From contig WRBA01000001.1 of assembly GCA_009779915.1 (NCBI GenBank), forward strand, positions 1-42,211: DNA of 42,211 bases, written 5' to 3'. Shown here in pieces: positions 25,084 to 33,147 of the stretch. Under the pieces are notes generated by a model, which made no database searches, was not told the DNA's origin, and saw only the letters and a list, made by a program, of their open reading frames with translations. This stretch comes from Defluviitaleaceae bacterium. GTDB taxonomy: Bacteria; Bacillota; Clostridia; Lachnospirales; UBA5962. Each line of letters opens with the position of its first letter. The first letter of the stretch is position 1. A program made the position numbers and the translations under genes.

Positions 25084-25236
25084 CTTGCATCGCAGATTTT
25101 AATCGATTTGACGAAAGTTCACTTCCGTCAAATCGCAAAAGTTTGCAAAGTTTCGTAGGGACTTTGTAAACTTACCTTAAGTTCCTCGCCGAAATCCTGA
25201 TTTCGGCGAAGGGCAAACCCTTCCATGGGTTTGTCC
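25084..25236. repeat. Four successive hairpins in the coaW-MBL spacer
   Basis: CGATTTGACG/CGTCAAATCG (25104, 25126); AAGTTTGCAAAGT/ACTTTGTAAACTT (25139, 25161); CGCCGAAATC/GATTTCGGCG (25187, 25199) and GGGCAAACCC/GGGTTTGTCC (25211, 25227). Each pairs only with itself. They occupy the 237-bp spacer, with no U-run clear enough to name a terminator. The start has a GCATCGCAGATTTTAA motif resembling those at 18972 and 40139. Confidence 0.8.
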
Positions 25237-25303
25237 TTTTGGTATCTAAAAAAACATTGAATTTATGACGGCTTTATGAAATAATAGGTATGGGGTGAGG
25301 GTA

Positions 25304-25915
25304 TTGAAAATTATTTGTACAGGACATAGCGGATTTTTGATCCGGCTTGATGAATATAATCTAATTTTTGACTATTTCACAGATGAAAAAAATATTATAA
25401 AGCCTGAAATATTTGAAGGTAAGAAAACTTGTGTTTTCGTATCTCATAATCACGGAGATCATTATAATAAGAAGATTTTCGATTGGGAAAATTTAGGCGA
25501 GATTGTATATATCCTGGAAAAGGATTGTAAAGCGGATAATGACATTATTAAAATTGCCGAAGGTGAAGAAATTAGTGTCCTTGACGGGACGGTTAATATT
25601 AAGACTTACGGCTCTACTGATGAGGGAGTATCTTTTTTAGTGAAAGTGGGCAGCGCTACGATTTTTCACGCAGGGGATTTAAATGATTGGTATTGGGAAG
25701 ATGAACTAAGTCCCGAGGAGCTTGCGGAATGGGAGGAAAATTATCTTCGTATTATAAGAAAGCTTGCAGGAGTTCATATAGACATAGCCTTTATGCCGGA
25801 AGATCCGCGTCTTGGTGTTCACGCCCGCCGCGGCATAGAGTATTTTGAGAAAATTGTAATGCCTAAAAGGATAATACCGATGCACTTTCCTGCAAATGCA
25901 GGGATAGAATACTAA
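25304..25915 (+). CDS. MBL-fold metallo-hydrolase
   Basis: This 203-aa protein has the metallo-beta-lactamase HxHxDH-type motif SHNHGDHYN (near residues 47-55), IFHAGDLNDWYW with the next Asp, and PMHFP near the C terminus for the last His. It is a small soluble hydrolase of a type common in Clostridia; the substrate is not predictable. I chose the TTG at 25304 after GGGGTGAGG; a GTG at 25295 overlaps the ribosome binding site. The protein ends soon after PMHF, within a poly-A stretch, so it may be slightly shorter than its relatives. Confidence 0.8.
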   Translation: MKIICTGHSGFLIRLDEYNLIFDYFTDEKNIIKPEIFEGKKTCVFVSHNHGDHYNKKIFDWENLGEIVYILEKDCKADNDIIKIAEGEEISVLDGTVNIKTYGSTDEGVSFLVKVGSATIFHAGDLNDWYWEDELSPEELAEWEENYLRIIRKLAGVHIDIAFMPEDPRLGVHARRGIEYFEKIVMPKRIIPMHFPANAGIEY

Positions 25916-25942
25916 AAAAATTAAAAAAAAAGGAGAATGAAT

Positions 25943-26314
25943 ATGAAATTTTCAATTGTACATACCAATATCAATATTACGAATATGGAAAGGTCTATCG
26001 AGTTTTACAAAAAAGCCCTTGGGCTTGAGGTTTTTAGAAGGTTTATGCCGGAAGATAAGAGCTTTGAAATTGTCTACCTTACAGATGAGGATAATGCCCA
26101 CAAACTTGAGCTTACATGGCTTAGGGACAAAGAAGGTTCTTATAATTTAGGGGATAATGAATTGCATATAGCATTTGTAACAGAGGATTTTGAAGAGGCA
26201 CACGCACTCCATAAAGAAATGGGCTGTATATGTTATGAAAATGAGAAAATGGGTATTTACTTTATAAACGACCCTGATGGGTATTGGCTTGAGGTTATGC
26301 CTAAGAGGAAGTAG
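25943..26314 (+). CDS. VOC-family protein (lactoylglutathione lyase-like)
   Basis: This 123-aa single glyoxalase/VOC module starts MKFSIVHTNINI (metal His 7) and NMERSIEFYKKALGLEV. KLELTWL and NELHIAFV hold the Glu and His region, and NDPDGYWLEVM has the final Glu. It is likely a glyoxalase I-type lyase or a related metal enzyme. I chose the ATG at 25943, 7 nt after AGGAG; another ATG 6 nt earlier is too close. It follows the MBL gene by 27 bp, suggesting an operon; both families can act in methylglyoxal detoxification, which is only a guess here. Confidence 0.88.
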   Translation: MKFSIVHTNINITNMERSIEFYKKALGLEVFRRFMPEDKSFEIVYLTDEDNAHKLELTWLRDKEGSYNLGDNELHIAFVTEDFEEAHALHKEMGCICYENEKMGIYFINDPDGYWLEVMPKRK

Positions 26315-26322
26315 ATAATTTT

Positions 26323-26359
26323 GTTAAAAGCCGTAGTGCGTAGTACTACGGCTTTTAAC
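26323..26359. terminator. Strong bidirectional terminator
   Basis: TTAAAAGCCGTAGT and TACTACGGCTTTTAA arms enclose a short loop. It has A/T runs on both sides. It lies between the convergent VOC gene and the 49-aa small gene and can end both transcripts. Confidence 0.85.
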
Positions 26360-26412
26360 GAAATTTATTGTATGGACTGTCAACCGTTCTTATAGAGATA
26401 TTGTTAAAAGTA

Positions 26413-26562
26413 TTATTTATCATTACCAGGCTTATGACGATTGCCAGACTGTTTCTTATTATTCTTACCTTCGCCGTCAAGGGCGTCATTGGCTAAAGTG
26501 GGACCGCCTTTTGCTTTTTTGGCGCGGACTTCTTTAGGGTCTATTTGGCTGTCTTTTGGCAT
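26413..26562 (-). CDS. Small basic hypothetical protein, 49 aa
   Basis: The ATG at 26562 lies 6 nt after AAGGAGA and opens 49 codons starting MPKDSQIDPKEVRAKKAKGG and continuing PTLANDALDGEGKNNKKQ. It is rich in Lys, Gly and Asn, has no hydrophobic segment, and looks intrinsically disordered. No family is recognised. The strong ribosome binding site, clean stop and flanking terminator support a real gene. Confidence 0.7.
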   Translation of the reverse strand: MPKDSQIDPKEVRAKKAKGGPTLANDALDGEGKNNKKQSGNRHKPGNDK

Positions 26563-26644
26563 GGAAATTCTCCTTGTTAAGTAGGTTTAACAGTAATATG
26601 TGTATCAATCTAGAAACTTATGCATAAAAATTTCAATAAATGTG

Positions 26645-26671
26645 AAAAAAACCCTTGCCAAAGGGTTTTTT
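26645..26671. terminator. Terminator hairpin overlapping a promoter
   Basis: AAAAAACCCTT and AAGGGTTTTTT are 11-bp arms around GCCA. The T-run suits plus-strand termination. The loop and right arm also contain the -35 box and spacer of the promoter at 26655-26683, so insulation and initiation share the same bases. Confidence 0.7.
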
Positions 26672-26683
26672 ATGTGTTAAAAT
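26655..26683 (+). promoter_or_regulatory. Predicted promoter of the rpsJ leader / structured RNA
   Basis: TTGCCA (26655-26660) and TAAAAT (26678-26683) are separated by 17 bp. The expected start is near 26690, immediately before the paired GTGAC/GTCAC region. It is probably the main promoter of the ribosomal superoperon in this window. Confidence 0.75.
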
Positions 26684-26687
26684 TGCC

Positions 26688-26862
26688 TCCGTGACGATTT
26701 TGTAGATGGGTAGGTTATGCCCATTTCCAAATCTACGGCTAAGATTGTGAGGTTGCTGACAAAAGTTAGGTAGTTCGCATGAGCCGATGCTTCAACAGGG
26801 CATAGTCCAGTTCACGAAACCGGGCGACGAGGTCACTGCTTATACGGTTGGGCAGGTCTTTT
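26688..26862 (+). ncRNA. Candidate structured RNA ahead of rpsJ (possibly raiA-like, or an S10 leader)
   Basis: The region is non-coding, GC-richer than its flanks and heavily self-complementary. GTGAC (26691-26695) pairs with GTCAC (26832-26836) to close it. GTAGATGGGTA (26702-26712) pairs with TGCCCAT and CTAC (26718-26736). GTT-c-GCAT near 26774 pairs with ATGC-ttc-AAC. A short stem and U-run (CTTTTTTC) follow near 26856-26864. The overall look recalls the raiA motif of Clostridia, but I cannot confirm this without a covariance search. It may equally be the regulatory leader of the ribosomal operon. Confidence 0.55.
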
Positions 26863-26903
26863 TTCTAGGCTTTCAAATTATGACACACCCGGCAAAGTGT
26901 AAC

Positions 26904-26917
26904 AGTCTTGACTGTCG
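26904..26917 (+). other. Perfect small hairpin in the rpsJ leader
   Basis: ACAGTC-TT-GACTGT lies between the candidate structured RNA and the rpsJ ribosome binding site. It may be a binding site or an mRNA stability element. Confidence 0.45.
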
Positions 26918-26959
26918 TGCTGAATGAATCTAAAGTACGAAAAAGGAGGGGCTTTTTTA

Positions 26960-27271
26960 ATGGCAAGTCAAAAAATCAGGATTAATCTTAAGGCTTATGA
27001 CCACAAATTGGTGGACAAATCCGTAGCTCAAATTATTGAAACGGCGAAGAAAACAGGGGCTGAAATTTCAGGACCTATACCTCTTCCAACTAAGAAGGAA
27101 ATTGTAACAATACTTCGTGCGGTACACAAATATAAAGACAGCCGCGAACAGTTTGAAATGAGGACACATAAGAGATTGATTGATATTTTAATGCCTACGC
27201 CAAAGACTATCGATGCGCTTCAAAGACTCGATCTTCCGGATGGCGTGGATATTACACTTAAAATTATGTAG
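26960..27271 (+). CDS. rpsJ: Ribosomal protein S10
   Basis: At 103 aa it is the family's usual length. It starts [19 protein letters not shown] and has [15 protein letters not shown] and RTHKRLIDI. It is part of the 30S head and also of transcription antitermination with NusB (NusE). I chose the ATG at 26960 behind AAAGGAGGGG; an in-frame ATG at 26924 would add 12 residues not seen in the family. It is the first gene of the superoperon, preceded by the candidate RNA leader. Confidence 0.98.
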   Translation: MASQKIRINLKAYDHKLVDKSVAQIIETAKKTGAEISGPIPLPTKKEIVTILRAVHKYKDSREQFEMRTHKRLIDILMPTPKTIDALQRLDLPDGVDITLKIM

Positions 27272-27319
27272 TAAAAATAAAAATATATACCTAGGACGAT
27301 TATTTAGTGTTTAGCCTGT

Positions 27320-27405
27320 TGAACAAACCTTGCCACGTGGCGTAAGGGTTCGGGAAACAAAGAGTTTCCTGAATGGAATCCGCAAGGCGGGCTTTGCCGT
27401 TTTTT
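27320..27405 (+). repeat. Hairpin cluster before rplC
   Basis: In the 183-nt rpsJ-rplC spacer, CCTT-GCCACGTGGC-gtAAGG, GGAAAC-AAAGA-GTTTCC and CCGC-AAG-GCGG occur one after another, then the rplC ribosome binding site GGAGGTG. The last hairpin resembles the third one of the cassette at 31671-31735. Confidence 0.65.
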
Positions 27406-27454
27406 CGACAGCATGAATGCTGATAATCCGCTGTAGAGTTTTGGAGGTGCGAGA

Positions 27455-28081
27455 ATGAAAAAAGCCATATTAGGCAGGAAAATTGGCATGACACAAGTGT
27501 TTGCTGAAGATGGTACCGTAGTTCCTGTTACGGTAGTTGAAGCGGGGCCTTGTACGATAGTTCAGAAAAAAACGATGGAAAATGACGGCTATGAAGCCAT
27601 TCAAGTAGGTTTTGGCAAGGTTAAAGAAAAACGCTTAACAAAACCGGTAAAAGGTCATTTTGCAAAAGTTAGTGTGGAGATTAGGAAAGTCCTCCGTGAG
27701 TTTAGGTTTGAAGATATCTCTGCCTATGAAGTAGGCAATGAAATTAAGGCTGACATTTTCGCAGCCGGAGATAAGGTTGATGTTTCGGGGGTTTCCAAAG
27801 GTAAAGGTACCAGAGGGCCTATCCAGAGACATGGTCAAAGCAGAGGTCCAATGACCCATGGTTCTAAATATCACAGGGGTGTAGGCTCCATGGGTGCCGC
27901 TACAAGCCCTGGCAGGGTTTTCAAGGGCAAGAAAATGGCAGGTAAAACCGGTAATAAGAATGTAACGGTTCAAAACCTTGAAATAGTAAAAACCGATGCA
28001 GAGAGAAATCTTTTATTAGTAAAAGGCGCGATTCCAGGTCCTAAAGGCTCTCTCGTATGCATTAAAGACAGTGTGAAGTAG
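27455..28081 (+). CDS. rplC: Ribosomal protein L3
   Basis: This 208-aa protein starts [20 protein letters not shown], with the long loop region [20 protein letters not shown] and the C-terminal [19 protein letters not shown]3 is an early 50S assembly protein whose loop reaches the peptidyl transferase centre. GGAGGTG sits 6 nt before the ATG. The stop is 19 bp from rplD. Confidence 0.98.
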   Translation: MKKAILGRKIGMTQVFAEDGTVVPVTVVEAGPCTIVQKKTMENDGYEAIQVGFGKVKEKRLTKPVKGHFAKVSVEIRKVLREFRFEDISAYEVGNEIKADIFAAGDKVDVSGVSKGKGTRGPIQRHGQSRGPMTHGSKYHRGVGSMGAATSPGRVFKGKKMAGKTGNKNVTVQNLEIVKTDAERNLLLVKGAIPGPKGSLVCIKDSVK

Positions 28082-28100
28082 AAGGAAAGGAGGATTAGAA

Positions 28101-28721
28101 ATGGCAAAAGTACCCGTATTTAACGTAGACGGTTCTAAAGTTGATGATATAGAGATTTCCGATGCTATATTCGGCATTGAGCCTAATAAAGATGTTGTGC
28201 ATATGGCTGTTGTTCAGTATTTAGCTAACAAGCGCCAAGGCACACAATCGGCAAAAACCCGTGCGGAAGTTAGAGGCGGCGGTCGTAAGCCTTGGAGGCA
28301 AAAAGGCACAGGGCGTGCTCGTCAAGGCTCCATAAGAAGCCCTCAATGGACAGGAGGCGGTGTTGTATTCGCTCCTAAGCCAAGGGATTATTCATTCAAA
28401 CTTAACAAAAAAGTTAAGCGGCTGGCACTTAAATCCGTACTCAGTCAAAAAGTTTTAGAAGAAAAACTTATTGTGCTTGATGAGCTTAGCTTCTCTGAAA
28501 TTAAAACAAAGCAGATGGTGAATGTGGTTAATAACTTAAAGCTTGAAAAAGCACTTGTGGTGACTGAAGGGGACTCTAAAAATGTTGTTTTGTCCGCTAA
28601 AAACATGCCTAATGTTAAAACCGCAGGAGTTGGCACCATCAATGTATATGATATTTTAAAATTTGATAATTTTGTAGTGACTAAAGAAGCGGTAGAAAAA
28701 ATGCAGGAGGTGTACGCATAA
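28101..28721 (+). CDS. rplD: Ribosomal protein L4
   Basis: This 206-aa protein has the exit-tunnel loop region [20 protein letters not shown] and [21 protein letters not shown]4 binds 23S rRNA and in some bacteria represses its own operon through the S10 leader, so the structured region ahead of rpsJ could be its target. AAAGGAGG precedes the ATG. Its stop overlaps the rplW start by one base. Confidence 0.98.
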   Translation: MAKVPVFNVDGSKVDDIEISDAIFGIEPNKDVVHMAVVQYLANKRQGTQSAKTRAEVRGGGRKPWRQKGTGRARQGSIRSPQWTGGGVVFAPKPRDYSFKLNKKVKRLALKSVLSQKVLEEKLIVLDELSFSEIKTKQMVNVVNNLKLEKALVVTEGDSKNVVLSAKNMPNVKTAGVGTINVYDILKFDNFVVTKEAVEKMQEVYA

Positions 28722-29023
28722 TGGCTAATATTCAATATTATGATGTTATCCTAAAGCCGGTGGTTACTGAAAAAACCATGAGCGATATGGCGGATAAAAA
28801 ATACACCTTCTTTGTTCATACAGAGGCCAACAAAACAATGGTAAAAGATGCTGTTGAGAAAATGTTTGACGGTGTCAAGGTGGAATATGTAAATACAATG
28901 AATTTAAAAGGCAAATTCAGAAGGCGCGGTCAAAATTCCGGAGGCTATACGGCATCTAAGAAAAAAGCCATCGTCCAGCTTAAAGCCGATTCTAAAGAGA
29001 TTGAGTTATTCCAAGGATTGTAA
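28721..29023 (+). CDS. rplW: Ribosomal protein L23
   Basis: At 100 aa it is the usual length. [20 protein letters not shown] and [20 protein letters not shown] are the conserved N-terminal part, and [11 protein letters not shown] the rRNA-binding extension. L23 lies at the tunnel exit and docks trigger factor and SRP. The start overlaps the rplD stop, giving coupled translation. Confidence 0.98.
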   Translation: MANIQYYDVILKPVVTEKTMSDMADKKYTFFVHTEANKTMVKDAVEKMFDGVKVEYVNTMNLKGKFRRRGQNSGGYTASKKKAIVQLKADSKEIELFQGL

Positions 29024-29033
29024 GAAAATTTTC

Positions 29034-29075
29034 ACGAAAAGTAACTGCTTTATGCGGTTACGCAAAGAAAGGAGT
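29034..29075 (+). repeat. Hairpin plus Shine-Dalgarno unit before rplB (copy 1)
   Basis: ACGAAAAGTAA, then the stem GTAACTGC/GCGGTTAC (29041-29048, 29054-29061; one G-U) and AGAAAGGAG. Almost the same unit occurs before rplV at 30408-30446. Confidence 0.7.
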
Positions 29076-29083
29076 TTAATGAA

Positions 29084-29917
29084 ATGGGTGTTAAAAGATA
29101 CAAACCCTATACTCCGTCCAGAAGGCATATGACATCTTCGGACTTTTCGGAAATTACTAGGAAAGAGCCTGAGAAAAGTCTTGTTGTACATCTTAAAAAG
29201 CACAGCGGCCGGAATAATCAGGGTAAAATAACCGTTCGTCACAGAGGCGGCGGAGCTAAGATAAAATACAGAATAATTGATTTTAAAAGAAATAAAGACG
29301 GTATACCGGCAAAAGTTGTAGGGATTGAATACGATCCGAACAGGACGGCAAATATAGCACTTTTAGCCTATGCAGACGGTGAGAAGAAATATATTCTTGC
29401 CCCTCACGGACTTAAAGTAGGGGAAACTCTTATGAACGGTCCCGATGCGGAAATTAAGCTGGGCAATACATTGCCTATGAGAAATATTCCGCTGGGTACC
29501 CAAATTCATAATCTTGAAATGAAGCCGGGTGCAGGTGGTCAGCTTGTAAGAAGTGCGGGAAATACGGCACAACTTATGGCTAAAGAAGGTAAATATGCCA
29601 CAGTGCGCCTTCCATCCGGTGAGATGAGGCTTCTGCCGATAGATTGCAGAGCTACAATCGGTCAAGTGGGCAATATCGACCACGAACTTATAACCATAGG
29701 TAAGGCGGGAAGAAAGCGTAATATGGGTATCAGACCTACAGTGCGCGGTTCCGTTATGAACCCTAACGATCACCCTCATGGTGGTGGTGAAGGTAAAGCT
29801 CCAATCGGTCGCCCGGCACCGTCTACTCCTTGGGGTAAGCCGGCACTTGGCTACAAAACAAGAAATAAGAGAAAGCCTTCTCAAAAAATGATTATACGTC
29901 CACGTAATAAGAAATAG
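29084..29917 (+). CDS. rplB: Ribosomal protein L2
   Basis: This 277-aa protein starts [20 protein letters not shown]. It has [20 protein letters not shown], the conserved [20 protein letters not shown] and the active-centre-near [13 protein letters not shown]. It is needed for subunit joining and peptidyl transfer. AAAGGAG lies upstream, part of the hairpin unit described at 29034-29075. Confidence 0.99.
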   Translation: MGVKRYKPYTPSRRHMTSSDFSEITRKEPEKSLVVHLKKHSGRNNQGKITVRHRGGGAKIKYRIIDFKRNKDGIPAKVVGIEYDPNRTANIALLAYADGEKKYILAPHGLKVGETLMNGPDAEIKLGNTLPMRNIPLGTQIHNLEMKPGAGGQLVRSAGNTAQLMAKEGKYATVRLPSGEMRLLPIDCRATIGQVGNIDHELITIGKAGRKRNMGIRPTVRGSVMNPNDHPHGGGEGKAPIGRPAPSTPWGKPALGYKTRNKRKPSQKMIIRPRNKK

Positions 29918-29938
29918 AGATAGACAGGAGGAACGCTA

Positions 29939-30223
29939 ATGAGCAGATCTCTTAAAAAAGGGCCATTTGCTGACGATCATTTGCTTAAAAAAGTAGCAGC
30001 ACAAAATGATGCTGGCACGAAAAGCGTTATTAAAACTTGGTCGCGCCGCTCTACAATTTTTCCGGATATGATAGGTCACACAATAGCTGTCCATGACGGC
30101 AGAAAACACGTACCTGTATATATAACCGAAGATATGGTAGGTCATAAATTAGGCGAATTTGCCGGGACCAGAACCTATAGGGGTCACGGTAAAGATGCGG
30201 ATAAGAGAAGCAGAACGAAATAA
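29939..30223 (+). CDS. rpsS: Ribosomal protein S19
   Basis: This 94-aa protein starts [19 protein letters not shown] and has [40 protein letters not shown] and the C-terminal [10 protein letters not shown]. It binds 16S rRNA in the 30S head with S13. GGAGG precedes the ATG. A 235-nt hairpin-rich spacer follows before rplV. Confidence 0.98.
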   Translation: MSRSLKKGPFADDHLLKKVAAQNDAGTKSVIKTWSRRSTIFPDMIGHTIAVHDGRKHVPVYITEDMVGHKLGEFAGTRTYRGHGKDADKRSRTK

Positions 30224-30239
30224 GGGTTTTAGATTGATT

Positions 30240-30446
30240 TGTCCTAACACGCTTTCAGCGAGTTAGACTCCTCGCAATGACAGAAGAGGGGATGATGGAG
30301 GAAGACGACCGCCAAAGGCGGTTAAAATCCGCAGACGGAGTCTGAAAGCCAATTCATACCAACCGTAACATCGTTAAAAGCTGGTGTCTGCAAGACAGCA
30401 GATTTTAACGAAAAGTAATCGCTTTAGCGATTACGACAGAAAGGAG
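30240..30446 (+). repeat. Hairpin-rich rpsS-rplV spacer with rplB-like hairpin (copy 2)
   Basis: Successive foldbacks: CTAAC-a-CGCT with AGCG-a-GTTAG (near 30243-30265); ACCGCC/GGCGGT (near 30309); GTTAAAATC (near 30318) with GATTTTAAC (near 30402); and GTAATCGC/GCGATTAC (30415-30434), which with ACGAAAAGTAA and AGAAAGGAG matches the unit before rplB. No gene is seen in this 235-nt gap. Confidence 0.65.
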
Positions 30447-30458
30447 TGTAAAGTAAAG

Positions 30459-30848
30459 ATGGCAAGAGGGCACAGAAGCCAGATAAAAAGAGAAAGAAAC
30501 GAGCAAAAAGACATGCGCCCAAAAGCGCACGCCAAATTTGTAAGAGTTTCCCCATCTAAAGCTAAAATAGTGCTTGACCAGATAAAAGGAAAAGATATTA
30601 CATCTGCACTTGGTATTTTATCATATTCACCAAGATATGCATCAGATGTCATAATTAAAGTGCTTAAATCGGCGGTTGCTAACGCTGAAAACAATTTGGG
30701 GATGGATCCCGCACAATTGTTTGTGGAAGAAGCTGTAGCCAACCAAGGTCCTACAATGAAGCGTATCCGCCCTGAATCTAAGGGTAGGGCTTACAGGATT
30801 TTGAAAAAAACCAGCCATATTTCCATAGTGCTTAATAGTAAGCATTAA
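30459..30848 (+). CDS. rplV: Ribosomal protein L22
   Basis: This 129-aa protein has KAHAKFVRVSPSKAKIVLDQ, IIKVLKSAVANAENN and PTMKRIRPESKGRAYRILKK, the tunnel-lining beta-hairpin of L22. It carries a basic N-terminal extension (MARGHRSQIKRERNEQKDMR) common in Clostridia. I chose the ATG at 30459; the upstream in-frame ATG at 30384 falls in the repeat spacer. The AAAGGAG is 12 nt away, rather far. Confidence 0.96.
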   Translation: MARGHRSQIKRERNEQKDMRPKAHAKFVRVSPSKAKIVLDQIKGKDITSALGILSYSPRYASDVIIKVLKSAVANAENNLGMDPAQLFVEEAVANQGPTMKRIRPESKGRAYRILKKTSHISIVLNSKH

Positions 30849-30857
30849 TTAACCTTA

Positions 30858-30990
30858 TTACGTCATCTTTACTTCAAGTTTTCCGAAATCCATCGTCGCG
30901 AGCGAAGCACTCGTAATTTGTTTTAGTACTGTATTTCGCACACTCCTCGAATTTCGAAAAATTTGTTCGTAAATCTAACGAAAGCAGGTC
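30858..30990 (+). repeat. Foldback in the rplV-rpsC spacer
   Basis: TTAC-ttcAAgTTTTCCGAAATcc near 30869 pairs imperfectly with GAATTTCGAAAAATTTGTTCGTAA near 30949-30972. GAGCGAAGCACTC is inside. It is the main content of the 178-nt spacer; no gene is seen. Confidence 0.5.
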
Positions 30991-31026
30991 AATTAGTACT
31001 TACAATGAAAAATAAGGAGGAAAAAG

Positions 31027-31740
31027 ATGGGCCAAAAAGTTAATCCCCATGGACTTAGAGTCGGCATTATTAAAGAATGGGATTCGGTTTGGTATGCTGA
31101 AAAAGATTTTTCCAAGTTCTTGGTTGAAGATAATAAGCTTAGAAAATATATCAAAGAAAAACTCTTTCAAGCCGGTGTTTCAAGAATAGTGATCCAAAGA
31201 ACATCTGAGCGTGTAAGAGTAACCATTTACGCCGCTAAGCCGGGTATAATAATCGGTAGAAACGGTCAGGCAATACAAGAACTTCAGAATAATCTCCAAA
31301 AGATGTCCGAGCAAAAAGTCCTTATTAATATCGAGGAAATTAAAAGACCGGAACTTGACGCACAGCTCGTTGCGGAAGATATTGCTAAGCAGCTTGAAAG
31401 CCGTGTAACATTTAGGCGCGCTATGAAACAGTCAATGTCTCGTACAATGAAAATGGGCGCAAAAGGCATTAAAACCATGTGTTCAGGTCGTCTCGGCGGT
31501 GCTGATATGGCAAGGACAGAGCATTATCACGAAGGCACTATCCCTCTCCAGACTCTTCGCGCCGATATAGACTACGGTTTTGCGGAAGCTAACACAACTT
31601 ACGGCAAAACAGGCGTTAAAGTTTGGATATATAAAGGTGAGATTCTTCCTGAGAAAAAAGGTAAGGAAGGTTTCCCATCTTCGACGGGAACCGGCTCTAA
31701 AGAGCCGTCCGCTAAGGCGGGCCTTGGAAGGGAGAGATAA
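31027..31740 (+). CDS. rpsC: Ribosomal protein S3 with repeat-derived C-terminal tail
   Basis: This 237-aa protein has a normal core: [20 protein letters not shown], the KH domain ([20 protein letters not shown]), and [20 protein letters not shown]. The family usually ends about 15-20 residues after WIYKGEILP. Here about 20 further residues ([20 protein letters not shown]) are encoded by a triple-hairpin cassette that also occurs twice in non-coding DNA at 40465-40590. S3 forms the mRNA entry site and helicase. GGAGG precedes the ATG. Confidence 0.97.
   Translation: MGQKVNPHGLRVGIIKEWDSVWYAEKDFSKFLVEDNKLRKYIKEKLFQAGVSRIVIQRTSERVRVTIYAAKPGIIIGRNGQAIQELQNNLQKMSEQKVLINIEEIKRPELDAQLVAEDIAKQLESRVTFRRAMKQSMSRTMKMGAKGIKTMCSGRLGGADMARTEHYHEGTIPLQTLRADIDYGFAEANTTYGKTGVKVWIYKGEILPEKKGKEGFPSSTGTGSKEPSAKAGLGRER
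31671..31735 (+). repeat. Triple-hairpin cassette inside rpsC 3' end
   Basis: CCCATCTTCGACGGG, CGGCTC-TAAA-GAGCCG and CCGC-TAAG-GCGG follow each other and end in GGAAGGGAGAG, the ribosome binding site of rplP. The order, loops and ending match the two copies before rpmJ. Stems remain paired although several bases differ (TAAA/TAAC, TAAG/TACT). Confidence 0.88.
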
Positions 31741-31743
31741 TTA

Positions 31744-32193
31744 ATGTTAAGCCCTAAAAGAGTAAAAAGACGTAAACAGTTCAGGGGTCGCATGAAAGGC
31801 AGAGCCTTAAGAGGCAATACCATTACTTACGGCGATTTCGGTATAAGAGCAATGGAACCCGGCTGGATTACATCTAATCAGATAGAAGCTGCCCGTATAG
31901 CTATGACTAGGCATATTAAAAGGGGCGGTAAGGTTTGGATTAAAATTTTCCCTGACAAACCGATAACTTCAAAACCTGCAGAGACTCGTATGGGTAGCGG
32001 TAAAGGTTCGTTGGAGTATTGGGTTGCAGTGGTTAAGCCCGGCAGGATTATGTTTGAAATAGGCGGTGCCGTACCTGAGGAAACCCAAAGAGAAGCACTC
32101 CGCCGCGCCATTCACAAACTGCCTATAAAATGCAAAGTGGTATCCAAAGCTGAAGAACAATCGGAAATGGAGGCTGGCAGCGGTGAAGAGTAA
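31744..32193 (+). CDS. rplP: Ribosomal protein L16
   Basis: This 149-aa protein starts [20 protein letters not shown]. It has [40 protein letters not shown] and [21 protein letters not shown]16 stabilises A-site tRNA. The C-terminal acidic tail ([10 protein letters not shown]) is extra and overlaps the rpmC start by 11 nt. Its ribosome binding site lies in the repeat cassette in rpsC. Confidence 0.98.
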   Translation: MLSPKRVKRRKQFRGRMKGRALRGNTITYGDFGIRAMEPGWITSNQIEAARIAMTRHIKRGGKVWIKIFPDKPITSKPAETRMGSGKGSLEYWVAVVKPGRIMFEIGGAVPEETQREALRRAIHKLPIKCKVVSKAEEQSEMEAGSGEE

Positions 32194-32392
32194 AGAATTA
32201 TTGACTGATCTTAATAAAAAATCCGCCACAGAGCTTGAAGCTGAACTTGTATCGGCTAAGAAAGAACTGTTTAACCTCAGATTCCAGCATGCTACCAATC
32301 AGCTCTCAAACACTACGCGGATTCCTGAAGTTAAAAGAAATATAGCTCGTATTCAAACAGTAATAACCCAAAAAGAAAAGGGACTGGCATAA
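32183..32392 (+). CDS. rpmC: Ribosomal protein L29
   Basis: This 69-aa two-helix protein has [38 protein letters not shown] and [15 protein letters not shown]. It starts with GTG inside the rplP end, with GGAGG about 10 nt upstream within rplP. L29 sits near the tunnel exit beside L23. Confidence 0.96.
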   Translation: MKSKELLTDLNKKSATELEAELVSAKKELFNLRFQHATNQLSNTTRIPEVKRNIARIQTVITQKEKGLA

Positions 32393-32410
32393 GAAAGGAG
32401 GTAGCGCGAA

Positions 32411-32665
32411 ATGGAAAGAAACCTGAGAAAAGTTAGAACAGGTAAAGTTGTAAGCGATAAAATGGATAAAACTGTAGTTGTTGCCGTTGAAAACAGAATA
32501 AGGCATCCACGCTACAAAAAAATCATTAAAAGAACTTATAAGCTTAAAGCCCATGATGAGAATAATGAATGCGGCATAGGCGATACAGTAAAAGTTATGG
32601 AAACGCGCCCTCTTTCTAAAGAGAAAAGATGGAGACTGGTTTCTATATTAGAGAAGGCGAAATAA
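32411..32665 (+). CDS. rpsQ: Ribosomal protein S17
   Basis: This 84-aa protein starts [20 protein letters not shown] with [17 protein letters not shown] and the [15 protein letters not shown] end. It binds 16S rRNA in the 30S body. AAAGGAGG precedes the ATG. A terminator-like hairpin follows it. Confidence 0.98.
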   Translation: MERNLRKVRTGKVVSDKMDKTVVVAVENRIRHPRYKKIIKRTYKLKAHDENNECGIGDTVKVMETRPLSKEKRWRLVSILEKAK

Positions 32666-32672
32666 GGAAGTC

Positions 32673-32701
32673 TTTTTTCGGCAAAGAACATGCCGAAAAA
32701 A
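32673..32701 (+). terminator. Terminator-like hairpin inside the operon
   Basis: TTTTTTCGGCA and TGCCGAAAAAA are perfect 11-bp arms around AAGAACA, just after rpsQ. The T-run precedes the stem on the plus strand (and follows it on the minus), so it is not a good plus-strand terminator. It may act as a processing or attenuation structure between rpsQ and rplN. Confidence 0.5.
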
Positions 32702-32765
32702 CCGTTCGAGCTTTCGCCATAGAAACATCGGCAAAAGGCTCACACTGACTAGGAGGTAAACAGCA

Positions 32766-33134
32766 ATGATACAACAAGAATCGAGACTCGTCGCCGCTGA
32801 TAATTCCGGTGCGAAAGAGCTTCTGTGTATTCGCGTTTTAGGCGGCTCTAAAAGACGCTATGGTCACGTAGGTGATGTTATAGTTGCAGCTGTTAAAGAT
32901 GCAACACCCGGTGGGGTTGTCAAAAAAGGCGAAGTCGTAAGGGCGGTTATAGTCCGCACTAAAAAAGGCGTTTCAAGGTCTGACGGCAGTTATGTAAAAT
33001 TTGATGATAATGCTGCTGTAATCATAAAAGAAGACAAAAACCCAAGAGGCACTCGTATTTTCGGTCCTGTGGCAAGGGAACTGAGGGAAAGACAGTATAT
33101 GAAAATACTCTCTTTAGCCCCTGAAGTACTTTAG
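32766..33134 (+). CDS. rplN: Ribosomal protein L14
   Basis: At 122 aa it is the standard length. It starts [20 protein letters not shown] and has [33 protein letters not shown] and the [12 protein letters not shown] end. It contacts 16S rRNA at an intersubunit bridge. AGGAGG precedes the ATG. Confidence 0.99.
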   Translation: MIQQESRLVAADNSGAKELLCIRVLGGSKRRYGHVGDVIVAAVKDATPGGVVKKGEVVRAVIVRTKKGVSRSDGSYVKFDDNAAVIIKEDKNPRGTRIFGPVARELRERQYMKILSLAPEVL

Positions 33135-33147
33135 GAGGTTAGGCAAA

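Noticed and set aside
29363-29884. Antisense 173-codon frame in rplB
   Set aside because: It arises from codon bias of L2 on the opposite strand; no ribosome binding site.
32673-32701. Operon-ending terminator after rpsQ
   Set aside because: The T-run is on the 5' side of the stem for the plus strand, and essential ribosomal genes continue immediately downstream.
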